From: Phycisphaerales bacterium
GTDB taxonomy: Bacteria > Planctomycetota > Phycisphaerae > UBA1845
NCBI GenBank assembly: GCA_030612785.1
Contig: JAUWNF010000234.1
Location: forward strand, 1-5,910
Direction: 5' to 3'
Length of the DNA stretch: 5,910 nt
In this document: positions 1 through 5,910 of the stretch, in pieces
How positions within the stretch are numbered: the first letter of the stretch is position 1
How the letters are laid out: each line of letters opens with the position of its first letter
Program-made: the position numbers and the translations under genes
The notes under the pieces: model-generated
What the model was told of the DNA's origin: nothing
Database searches by the model: none
What the model saw: the letters and a program-made list of their open reading frames with translations, nothing else

Positions 1-1579
1 TGCACACGTTGAGCATCGCGTCCGGCCGCAACTCCTGGGCAGTTTCCGCAATGGCCTCGTAGATGTCAGGGTACGCCGTGAGGGCATCGTCCGGCGAATC
101 GTGGTCGTGGTCCTCGGCGTAGCAGCGCGGCACGCCGTAGATGTAGTCCATCTTGAACCCATCGAAGCCCCACACCTGGATCGCCTTGCGAACGAAATCG
201 CGGTGAAACTCGATGACCTCAGGAATGGCCGGGCACAGTGCGAAGTCAGTTAGTTCATCGTCATTGTTGTCGGGGACCGGGGCGCGCACGGCCTGCCCGT
301 CTTCGTCGCGCACCAGCCACCCCGGATGTTCGGCGGCAAGCTGGGACTCGAACTCCGCGTTACCCGGCTCCCACCAGAGCTTCGCCTTCAATCCTGCGGC
401 GTGGATTGCATCGGTCAAGGCCCGCACGTCGTCGTCGCCCTCGGGAAACAACGCTGGATCGGGGACGTAGTCGCCGGTCAGGAAATCCTCGTACCATCCC
501 GAGTCAATGGTCACCACACCGATGCCCAGCTCAACTAGGTCCTGCAGACGCGAGGTGACGTCTTCGACGGTGAACGACTCCAGGTACCCGTACGTCTCCC
601 AGTGCTGGAGGTAGGCCGAGGACGGCACGATCTCCGCCGGCGCCACCCCGAGATCGGCCATGGCCGCCGCGTATGCGCGGCACCCGACGTAGAAGTCGCC
701 CGTGTGGGCCACCAGCAGGGCGGCGCCCGCTTCGACTTCAACACCCTGCACCAGTGTTCGCTCCGGCCATTCGAGCGACATCCACACGAGGCCGGCTGTG
801 GCGCGCACGGGTATGGTCAGGCGTCGGGGCACCGCCGAGGCCGAGCCAAGGCCGAGCCCGCCACCGCGGCTCCACACATCACAGAACGGTACGCCACCAT
901 ATAGCGGATACTCGTTTCGCTGCGACTGACTGCCGACAAGCGGGAATACGTCCTCCTGTCCCCACGCTTGCGGCCCCCCCTGGAAGGACCAGAACTGCGA
1001 TCCGCTGTCGGGTGGGTCAAGTGCCTGCAGTTCGAAGTCGTGCTCGATGAACGTGTCGATTTCGAGTTGGCCGTCGTCCGAGATATAGCGAGTCCGCGTC
1101 AGGACCACGCCGGGATGCGCATCGGCTGTTTCGAGAACGAGAACTCGCCGAACCCCCGACGAATCGCTCCGGGCATCGACGGTCAGGCGCTCGCCCGGTC
1201 CGAGTGAACCGGCGGCGGACTCACGGGTGACGTTCGTGACGACGAAATCATCGACGTCGTTCCCTTCGACAACCAGCCTTCCCGTTGGGTCGACCTCATC
1301 CAGCGGCGCGGTCAGCGGGTCGAGCTTGCCGTCCTGATCGCGCAGATAAACGCGAAGGGCCGACCGATTGTCCACTTCGATGGCGATCCCCGAGCCCTCC
1401 AGCCAGACGTCTTCCGCCAGTTCGTCAGTGTCGTCGCTCTCGGTTTCGCCGGCGTTCGCATTGACGTTGGCGTCGTTTCTGCCACTGCCTCCGGTGACGC
1501 CGCCGTCGCAGCCGGCAAGAACGACGATCCCAAACAGGACCATGACCGACGCGCCTCGGATGTCACACATTGGTTGCAT
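1..1579 (-). CDS. GH36/melibiase-like alpha-galactosidase lipoprotein (C-terminus cut by window edge)
   Basis: Predicted surface or periplasmic lipoprotein that hydrolyses terminal alpha-galactosides or alpha-GalNAc. The frame is open from the ATG at 1579 to the window edge: 526 residues, no stop. Signal peptide residues 1-23 end in a lipobox (LAGC) with Cys24; an Asn/Gly/acidic spacer follows to about residue 55. Residues about 58-315 look like the N-terminal beta-sandwich of GH36. The (beta/alpha)8 barrel starts near Trp327. Landmarks: DSGWY at 359-363, WWEP at 402-405, HPGWLVRD soon after, LCPAIPEV around Cys449, and GFDGFKMDYIYG with Asp478 as candidate nucleophile. The acid/base region should lie just beyond the last visible residue, Cys526. 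GGAG 8 bases upstream supports Met1; Met4 is an alternative. The gene lies 44 bases after the GH114-like gene, so probably in one operon. Family is fairly sure; substrate is inferred. Confidence 0.85.
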   Translation of the reverse strand, partial: MQPMCDIRGASVMVLFGIVVLAGCDGGVTGGSGRNDANVNANAGETESDDTDELAEDVWLEGSGIAIEVDNRSALRVYLRDQDGKLDPLTAPLDEVDPTGRLVVEGNDVDDFVVTNVTRESAAGSLGPGERLTVDARSDSSGVRRVLVLETADAHPGVVLTRTRYISDDGQLEIDTFIEHDFELQALDPPDSGSQFWSFQGGPQAWGQEDVFPLVGSQSQRNEYPLYGGVPFCDVWSRGGGLGLGSASAVPRRLTIPVRATAGLVWMSLEWPERTLVQGVEVEAGAALLVAHTGDFYVGCRAYAAAMADLGVAPAEIVPSSAYLQHWETYGYLESFTVEDVTSRLQDLVELGIGVVTIDSGWYEDFLTGDYVPDPALFPEGDDDVRALTDAIHAAGLKAKLWWEPGNAEFESQLAAEHPGWLVRDEDGQAVRAPVPDNNDDELTDFALCPAIPEVIEFHRDFVRKAIQVWGFDGFKMDYIYGVPRCYAEDHDHDSPDDALTAYPDIYEAIAETAQELRPDAMLNVC

Positions 1580-1623
1580 GGCTCCAACTCCGGATCGGAC
1601 CTTGAAATCCGTTTCCGGATGGG
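1580..1623 (-). other. 44-base junction between the two glycosidase genes, with small GAAA-loop hairpin and RBS
   Basis: Short intergenic spacer that suggests cotranscription of the two lipoprotein genes. Three bases after the upstream stop (TGA, 1624-1626), the minus strand reads ATCCG-GAAA-CGGAT (1607-1620). This is a perfect 5-bp stem with a GNRA-type tetraloop. It has no U-tract after it, so it is unlikely to be a full terminator. Two GGAG cores lie at 1588-1591 and 1582-1585; the first is 8 bases from the ATG at 1579 and is the better ribosome binding site. Confidence 0.45.
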
Positions 1624-3042
1624 TCAGTAGTCTGCTGGTGGAGTATCGGTCAGCCGGCCCAGCGACCGTCGCGTGACGTACCCAACATATCCCCGCTCCG
1701 CCGCCAGCCCGTAAGCCTCGGCGGCGTTGTCTTCCAGGGCATACTCACAAGCGAACACCGGCATGCCGCCGGCGAGGTACTGGTCGAGGAATCCGATGTA
1801 CTCGCCCACGAGTTGCGGATCGGTTTCCCAGTAGCCTTCGATCTCGTCCCAATCGTCGTCGGCCGAGCCGTCGAACCAAATGCCCTCTTGGGCGATCGCA
1901 TCGATATGGTTCAGCAGCTCCGGGTGTCCGTCGATCAGGGCGGCCGCATTCTGCTGGATGATCACGAAGTCGGGATTGCGCTGGCGGGCGTAGTCGCGCA
2001 TCTCCTCGATGAAGAAAATCATCTCTTCGGCGGGGTCCAGGCCCTCCGCTTCGGCCGCCGCGATGACGCGCACGTTCTCGAACCCTTCGACCCAGTCGAG
2101 GTAGATGCCGTCGAATCCGTCGAGAATCAACTCGTCGATAGCGCTGGTGAAGTCGCGGTCGTCTGTGGGGCCATGGTTTTCGCCGTAAATGATGATGTCT
2201 TTCCATGCATCGTCCCAGTAAGCGACCGGGTAATTGCCGGCCCACCCATCCGGATCGCGTGCGACAATGTAGTCGGGGAAGTCATCGGGAAGGTCCGCCG
2301 CTTCCGGTGTCTGGTCTTGCTCGTCCTCCTTGGACCAGGGCCAGTACCAGCGCCAGTCCTCCGCTTCGCCGATATCCACGTATGCGATAATCAGCTTTCG
2401 ATGGACCCCGTCGTGCGCCTTGGTGCCCTTGAGCCGGTCGACCATGGCTTTGGTGTCGAAGTCCGCCAGTTCTGCGTCGGTACGGGTAGGTTCGAGCACC
2501 AGCATGTCGTAGCGCGATGCCGCCAGCGCGTCGATCGCCCCCTCGGTGTCCAGGGCCTGAATCTGGTATCCCCAAAACTGGATCTCCGCCAGTGCCAGCG
2601 GCTCGGACTCATCGCCGTCAACCGTCTCCCCGGCCGTAGTGAAGCTGAAATCGAACTGCGCCGCCAACTCGGCCCCGTCCGCGAACTTCAGATCCCCAAT
2701 GCTTACGGTGTACTCTGTTCCGGGAGCCAGAGGCTCTGTCGGCGTTGCCGTGAGCACCGTGTTGCCCACCGTCCAGACGAGATCGAGGTCCATGTCCGGC
2801 TCGAGCCAGCCGTCCAAGCTCTCCGGAACGGCTGCCTGAGCAAACGTGATTACGATCGCCGAGTCGGTTGCCACCCCGGTCGCACCGTCAGCGGGGTGGG
2901 TATCGACAATCACAACGTCGGGGTCGACGAACTCGCCCGGAGCGTCACCACCACCCCCGCCACCGGTCTGGCAACCGGACGTCATCACGACCGCGACCAG
3001 CGACACCACCATCAGATTTCTTGCCCGAAATCGGAGAGTCAT
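1624..3042 (-). CDS. Lipoprotein with Ig-like domain and MJ1477/TM1410 (GH114-related) glycoside hydrolase barrel
   Basis: Predicted secreted lipoprotein of 472 residues, probably an endo-acting glycosidase; characterised GH114 enzymes cut alpha-1,4-polygalactosamine. The signal peptide (residues 1-23) has two Arg-rich positions, a hydrophobic core and MTSGC with Cys24. A Gly6 linker (27-32) follows. Residues about 41-137 resemble a Big_5 bacterial Ig-like domain (THPADGATGV opening, SFTT ending). The barrel runs from about 150 to the end: FWGYQIQ (156-162), LIIAYVDIGEAEDWRWYW (217-234), GFDGIYLDWVEGF (309-321), IIQQNAA (361-367), AQEGIWFDG (384-392), CEYA (432-435) and GYVGYV (451-456). Asp316, Glu386 and Glu433 are plausible active-site acids, by analogy only. 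Start choice: a near-perfect AAGGAGGT lies 8 bases before the ATG at 3042. An upstream in-frame start at 3156 would put 38 residues before the signal peptide and is rejected. It leads the two-gene unit. Confidence 0.85.
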   Translation of the reverse strand: MTLRFRARNLMVVSLVAVVMTSGCQTGGGGGGDAPGEFVDPDVVIVDTHPADGATGVATDSAIVITFAQAAVPESLDGWLEPDMDLDLVWTVGNTVLTATPTEPLAPGTEYTVSIGDLKFADGAELAAQFDFSFTTAGETVDGDESEPLALAEIQFWGYQIQALDTEGAIDALAASRYDMLVLEPTRTDAELADFDTKAMVDRLKGTKAHDGVHRKLIIAYVDIGEAEDWRWYWPWSKEDEQDQTPEAADLPDDFPDYIVARDPDGWAGNYPVAYWDDAWKDIIIYGENHGPTDDRDFTSAIDELILDGFDGIYLDWVEGFENVRVIAAAEAEGLDPAEEMIFFIEEMRDYARQRNPDFVIIQQNAAALIDGHPELLNHIDAIAQEGIWFDGSADDDWDEIEGYWETDPQLVGEYIGFLDQYLAGGMPVFACEYALEDNAAEAYGLAAERGYVGYVTRRSLGRLTDTPPADY

Positions 3043-3050
3043 AGCTCTAC

Positions 3051-3058
3051 ACCTCCTT
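3051..3058 (-). promoter_or_regulatory. Strong Shine-Dalgarno sequence of the GH114-like lipoprotein gene
   Basis: The minus strand reads AAGGAGGT, almost fully complementary to the 16S rRNA 3' end, with 8 bases between it and the ATG at 3042. It decides the start codon for this gene and suggests efficient translation. It is clearly stronger than the GGAG-type sites before the other genes in the window. Confidence 0.8.
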
Positions 3059-3228
3059 GTTCCTTCGTGGTCGGTACGGGTACGTGCCACCGTGCCGCAT
3101 CCCTTCTTAACCTGAAAGCAGTCGGTCAGTGGGCGATACCAGGATCGCAATGGCAAATGGAAGACCTCGTCCTCGATCTCAACAAGTTCACCAGAGATTA
3201 TTGCCCGTTGACCGCGTCCATGCTCACT

Positions 3229-3258
3229 ATCCTACACGAACAGGCTGCTCTGCGGCAA
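3229..3258 (-). promoter_or_regulatory. Weak sigma70-like promoter candidate for the lipoprotein unit
   Basis: On the minus strand, TTGCCG (3253-3258) and TAGGAT (3229-3234) are separated by 18 bases. Each matches 4 of 6 consensus positions. It lies in the more A+T-rich part of the gap and would give a leader of about 180 bases. A match of this quality can arise by chance, so it is only a candidate. Confidence 0.2.
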
Positions 3259-3434
3259 GCGATAATCTAAAGCTTGGCGGATTCCACATACTCCCGTTCC
3301 CCAGATGCCACCCAGTAGCAGTTCCGCCACCGCCAGGAGTGTTCCTCGCGTGTTTGCACCTGGAATCTAGTGTCGGTAAGCTGCGGCTTCGTCGTGATGA
3401 GGCCCGCTGCAAGACCGTCGTACTGGAAACAGCC

Positions 3435-4667
3435 CTAATGACCGATGACTTTGGAGATCGACATGATGGGCAGCAGCAGGGCGATGGCGACGCCGCCGAC
3501 GACGCACCCCATCACCGCGATCATAATGGGTTCGATCATCTGGGTCATGGTCTTGATGGTCAGGCGCAGCTCCTCATCGAGGAACTCGCAGAGGCGGACC
3601 AGAACCGAGCCCAGCCGACCGGACTTCTCGCCGGCTTCGATCATTTGCACCAGAGGGCGGGGGATCAGCGCGCTGTTGTAGAGCGGGACGCTGAGTTGTT
3701 CACCGCGGTGCAGGTGGGCGTCCACGTCGGACCACATCTGTTGGAAGTGGTGGTTGTCGGAGATCGAGCGGGTGATGGCGACCGCTTCCAGCATGGAGAC
3801 GCCCGAGTCCACCAGGATGCCCAGCGTCCGCAAGCTGGAGGTGATGTACGACTTTTGCAGCATCTTGCCGAACAGCGGCGCGTGAAGCTGGACCCAGTGC
3901 GCGAGAGGGCGGGTGGCCCGGGCGCGGAAGAACCACACCAAAGCTACCACCCCGACGATCACTCCGCCCAGCGCGAACATCCAATACTCCACCAGCCAAT
4001 TGGTGAGCGCCATGAGTATAACGGTGGGGAGGGGCAAGGCGGCCTCCTTGCCGGCGTATATGCTCAGGAACTTGGGCAGCACATAGGTCATCAAAAAGCC
4101 GGTGACGCCCGCGGCAACCACGAGGAGAACCAGCGGATACATCAGGGCGGACTTGACTTTCTTGCGGGTCTCGCGGCGCTGGGTGAGATACTCGGCGCAG
4201 CGCGTGAGCATGGGCCCCAGCGTGCCCGAGGCTTCGGCGGCCTGCACCAGGTTGACGAAGAAGTTGTCGAAGACCTTGGGGTGATTGGCCAATGCGGCGG
4301 AAAACGACTCGCCCGACTCCACGTCGTGCAAAACCTGTCTGAGCACGCCCTGAAAGCGCCCCCCGGGCGTTTGAGCGAGAATACCGTGGATCGCATCAGT
4401 AAGCGACACCCCCGTCTCCACCATGATGGAGAGCTGGGTAAAGAAGAAGATGATGTCTTCCTGACGCACGCGCCCCCCGCCGAAGGTAAGCACCTGGGCT
4501 CCTTGGCGGTCCGAGCCCGTGGCGGACTCGGCCAACTCGCGGAGCTTGACCACATACTTGCCCTCGGCGCGCAGCAGTCGCGCCGCCTCCCCTTGGGTCT
4601 TGGCGATGATTTCTCCGTCCAGTGAAGCCCCGGAGGTATCGCGCGCGACGTAGTTGAAACGGGGCAT
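3435..4667 (-). CDS. pilC: Type IV pilus inner-membrane platform protein PilC (GspF/T2SSF family)
   Basis: Polytopic inner-membrane platform of the type IV pilus machine. In the family it couples the cytoplasmic motor ATPases (PilB for extension, PilT for retraction) to pilin assembly. The length, 410 residues, is normal. The N-terminus opens with the typical FNYVARDTSG (4-13), and GEIIAKTQGEAARLLRAEG (18-36) is the usual cytoplasmic lead domain. Two T2SSF repeats follow, at about 70-195 and 272-400. Each has a family signature: FFTQLSIMVETGVSL (75-89) with EASGTLGPML (145-154), then LRTLGILVDSGVSMLEA (279-295) with EAGEKSGRLGSVL (344-356). Membrane segments are near 174-197, 226-247 and 378-400. 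The start lies 3 bases after the pilT stop, with GGGAG 6 bases upstream (4674-4678, inside pilT). GspF of type II secretion is the alternative; the adjacent PilT favours a pilus. Confidence 0.93.
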   Translation of the reverse strand: MPRFNYVARDTSGASLDGEIIAKTQGEAARLLRAEGKYVVKLRELAESATGSDRQGAQVLTFGGGRVRQEDIIFFFTQLSIMVETGVSLTDAIHGILAQTPGGRFQGVLRQVLHDVESGESFSAALANHPKVFDNFFVNLVQAAEASGTLGPMLTRCAEYLTQRRETRKKVKSALMYPLVLLVVAAGVTGFLMTYVLPKFLSIYAGKEAALPLPTVILMALTNWLVEYWMFALGGVIVGVVALVWFFRARATRPLAHWVQLHAPLFGKMLQKSYITSSLRTLGILVDSGVSMLEAVAITRSISDNHHFQQMWSDVDAHLHRGEQLSVPLYNSALIPRPLVQMIEAGEKSGRLGSVLVRLCEFLDEELRLTIKTMTQMIEPIMIAVMGCVVGGVAIALLLPIMSISKVIGH

Positions 4668-4670
4668 GAC

Positions 4671-5858
4671 TTACTCCCAGGGTTTCCGCTGCGAAGTGCT
4701 GCGCGCTGAGGGTTGAGTTTCGGATCCCCGCCGACGTTTCGTCTCGCGCAAGGACGACGCAGTGGCGCCAACCACTTCCAGTTCTCCGGCGGTCCGCCCC
4801 ATCAGGCGTTCGAGGCGTTCCGGCTCGGCGGCCTTGGCCATGGCGGAGTCCCGACTGATCACCCCCTCGCGTACCAGGGCGGCGATGGCGGCGTCCAGGG
4901 TCTGCATGTTGTGTTGCCCACCGGTTTCGATCATCCCGTCGATCAAGTGCGTGTTGTTATCGCGGATGGCGCGGGCAATGGCCGGCGTTATGGTCATCAG
5001 TTCGACCGCGGGGACCATGCCTCCGTCGCGTTCATTCGGGAAAAGCGCTTGGCAAGCGATGGCTCGTAAGGTAGCGCCGAGTTGGACGCGGATCTGTTGC
5101 TGGCGTCGCGAATCGAATACATCCACAACCCGCTCGATCGTCTGGGCGGCCGTGTTGGTGTGCAGCGAGGCGAGCACCAGGTGCCCGGTCTCGGCCGCGG
5201 TGAGCGCGGCGGAGATGGTCTCCAGGTCACGCATCTCTCCGACAAGGATGACGTCAGGTTTCTGGCGGACCACGTGTCGCAGGGCGTCGGCGAAGGAGGG
5301 CGAATCGTCCCCGATCTCGCGCTGCTCGATGATAGACTTATCGTTCTTGAACGCGAACTCGATGGGGTCTTCCAAGGTGATCACGTGGGCCCGGCGCCGG
5401 CGGTTGATGCGCTGGAGCAGCGCCGCCAGCGTGGTGCTCTTGCCCGAACCCGTGGGACCGGTGATCAAGACCAGTCCGCGGGGCAGTTCGGCCAACTCAG
5501 CTAGATGCGGCGGCAGGTTGAGCTCCTCCAGTTCCGGGATATCCGAGTTGATAAACCGGACGGCCACCGCCAGCGAGCGGCGCTGGTAATGAATATTGAT
5601 GCGGCAGCGCCCCAAGTCGGCGCGACCAATGGAAAAGTCCAGGTCCCGGTACTGGTTGAGGCGCTCACGCTGCTTGGCGTTGAGAAACGCCGCGATCATG
5701 TCGTTGAGCTCAGAGGCCCCGAGCGGTTCCTTGGCCAGGATGTCCATGCGGGTGTTGACGTAGATGCTCGGCGGAGCGCCGGCCGCCAGTAGCAGGTCCG
5801 AAGCCCCGGTTCGTTTGGCCGCAATCAATAGTGTCAGAATCTTATCACCATCTTGCAT
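4671..5858 (-). CDS. pilT: Type IV pilus retraction ATPase PilT
   Basis: Cytoplasmic hexameric AAA+-like secretion ATPase that powers pilus retraction (twitching, surface sensing, DNA uptake). The protein has 395 residues. The N-terminal PAS-like domain (about 5-105) contains ASDLLLAAGAPPS (19-31), where most PilTs have DLHL. The motor domain follows: Walker A GPTGSGKST (134-142, Lys140), Asp box ITLEDPIE (160-167), Walker B DVILVGEMRD (202-211, Glu208) and His box TGHLVLASLHTNTAAQTIERVVDVF (224-248). The region normally reading AIRNLIRE is AIARAIRD (293-300), followed by the usual TGGQHNMQTLD (312-322). Residues after about 360 form a basic, Ser/Arg-rich tail not needed for the fold. The start is fixed by an in-frame TGA at 5868-5870. 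The ribosome binding site is weak. The next gene is pilC, 3 bases away. A PilU-like paralogue is less likely, given the motifs. Confidence 0.92.
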   Translation of the reverse strand: MQDGDKILTLLIAAKRTGASDLLLAAGAPPSIYVNTRMDILAKEPLGASELNDMIAAFLNAKQRERLNQYRDLDFSIGRADLGRCRINIHYQRRSLAVAVRFINSDIPELEELNLPPHLAELAELPRGLVLITGPTGSGKSTTLAALLQRINRRRRAHVITLEDPIEFAFKNDKSIIEQREIGDDSPSFADALRHVVRQKPDVILVGEMRDLETISAALTAAETGHLVLASLHTNTAAQTIERVVDVFDSRRQQQIRVQLGATLRAIACQALFPNERDGGMVPAVELMTITPAIARAIRDNNTHLIDGMIETGGQHNMQTLDAAIAALVREGVISRDSAMAKAAEPERLERLMGRTAGELEVVGATASSLRETKRRRGSETQPSARSTSQRKPWE

Positions 5859-5861
5859 GGG

Positions 5862-5874
5862 AAGCTCTCAGCTT
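5862..5874 (-). repeat. Small inverted repeat over the pilT ribosome binding region
   Basis: The minus strand reads AAGCT-GAG-AGCTT, a perfect 5-bp stem with a 3-base loop, ending 3 bases before the pilT ATG. It includes GAGAG, the only purine-rich stretch near the start, so the hairpin could limit translation initiation. The short stem makes chance occurrence plausible. Confidence 0.35.
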
Positions 5875-5910
5875 TCAGTAGCGGCCGGCGTCTCGCCGGC
5901 CGGACGGCCT
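5868..5910 (-). CDS. Possible C-terminal tail of an upstream gene (partial)
   Basis: In the same frame as pilT, the sequence is open from the window edge to a TGA at 5868-5870 and reads GRPAGETPAATES. This looks like an ordinary low-complexity C-terminus and would leave a 9-base gap to pilT, in line with the 3-base gap between pilT and pilC. pilB often sits in this position, but the 13 residues carry no family signature. Another frame is also open to a TGA at 5875-5877, so the stretch could equally be non-coding. Confidence 0.25.
   Translation of the reverse strand, partial: GRPAGETPAATES
5882..5902. repeat. Perfect GC-rich inverted repeat (9-bp stem, 3-base loop) upstream of pilT
   Basis: CGGCCGGCG (5882-5890) and CGCCGGCCG (5894-5902) are exact reverse complements around a TCT loop (AGA on the minus strand). 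It ends 23 bases before the pilT start. On the transcribed strand it would form a very stable hairpin, but no T-run follows, so it is not a classic terminator. It could be an intergenic palindromic repeat unit of the genome, a processing or attenuation element, or GC-rich coding sequence of an upstream gene. Confidence 0.6.

Larger units (their letters stand above)
3043..3434 (-). other. 392-base intergenic region: probable promoter and long leader of the glycosidase unit
   Basis: No convincing gene is seen here on either strand. The part near 3130-3290 is visibly richer in A and T than the coding regions, as expected for a promoter area. It must hold the end of the pilus transcript and the start of the lipoprotein transcript. 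No stem followed by a T-run is seen after the pilC stop, so termination may be Rho-dependent or absent. Close to the gene, an imperfect inverted repeat pairs 3073-3080 with 3091-3098 (8 bp, one mismatch, 10-base loop). I compared the leader by eye with the c-di-GMP riboswitch pattern, because pilus genes are adjacent, and did not find a match. Confidence 0.4.

Noticed and set aside
974..980. Suspected frameshift at a run of seven C (seven G on the coding strand) in the GH36-like gene
   Set aside because: A first reading with six G broke the frame. Recounting gives seven, and landmarks on both sides (Trp197 and Trp206) share the frame that runs from the ATG at 1579 to the window edge. The gene is intact as far as seen.
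817..1587. Minus-strand frames at 1312-1587 and 817-1020 as separate small genes
   Set aside because: Both lie in a different frame from the GH36-like gene, have TTG starts and low-complexity Arg/Ser/Ala-rich products, and are explained by the real gene on the same strand.
1624..3156. Upstream start at 3156 for the GH114-like protein
   Set aside because: It would add 38 residues without a signal before the lipoprotein signal peptide and lacks a ribosome binding site. The ATG at 3042 has a near-perfect Shine-Dalgarno sequence at good spacing.
1813..3270. Long plus-strand open frame (485 codons) across the GH114-like gene
   Set aside because: It runs antisense in exact codon register with the minus-strand gene and only reflects rare use of TTA, CTA and TCA codons there. 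Its protein shows no recognisable domain, whereas the minus strand shows a signal peptide, a strong ribosome binding site and family motifs.
3043..3434. c-di-GMP riboswitch in the leader, suggested by the adjacent pilus genes
   Set aside because: No GEMM-like core or paired elements could be recognised by eye in the minus-strand leader.
3129..4625. Long plus-strand open frame (498 codons) over pilC
   Set aside because: It is in antisense codon register with pilC. The product is a His/Gln/Gly-rich shadow without family features, and the minus strand is unmistakably PilC.
1..5910. CRISPR array, tRNA, rRNA, insertion sequence or phage elements
   Set aside because: No regularly spaced repeats, tRNA-like cloverleaf, rRNA signature, transposase or integrase motifs were seen; the window is almost fully occupied by four chromosomal-type genes.

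Overview
The window comes from a GC-rich bacterium. All four recognisable genes lie on the minus strand, so transcription runs from right to left. Two predicted lipoproteins and a PilT/PilC pair suggest a diderm (Gram-negative-type) cell with type IV pili. The Gly- and Asn-rich spacers after the lipoprotein cysteines are reminiscent of Planctomycetota (Phycisphaerae-like) or related environmental lineages. That placement is a guess from style and would need a marker-gene search.

Right part (3435-5858): a type IV pilus motor pair. The gene for the PilT-type retraction ATPase ends 3 bases before the start of the gene for the PilC/GspF-type inner-membrane platform protein, so the two are almost certainly cotranscribed. 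Upstream of pilT, at the window edge, are two small inverted repeats and possibly the tail of a further upstream gene.

Middle (3043-3434): a 392-base gap with no convincing gene. It separates the pilus genes from the next unit and probably holds the promoter and a long leader for it. No clear intrinsic terminator is visible after pilC.

Left part (1-3042): two predicted secreted glycosidase lipoproteins 44 bases apart. The first is a 472-residue protein with an Ig-like (Big_5-type) domain followed by an MJ1477/TM1410 (GH114-related) TIM barrel. The second is a GH36/melibiase-type alpha-galactosidase-like lipoprotein. It is open from 1579 to the window edge, giving 526 residues with the C-terminus missing. 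It has no internal stop or frameshift; each checked landmark from residue 24 to residue 526 is in the same frame.

Working together (inference): GH114 enzymes cut alpha-1,4-linked galactosamine polymers, and GH36 enzymes remove terminal alpha-galactose or alpha-GalNAc. A surface-anchored endo/exo pair of this kind would suit digestion of an alpha-linked galactosaminogalactan- or Pel-like exopolysaccharide. The pilus genes next door may be simple neighbours. The most interesting item is this lipoprotein pair; the pilus section is otherwise ordinary apart from a divergent AIRNLIRE region in PilT.
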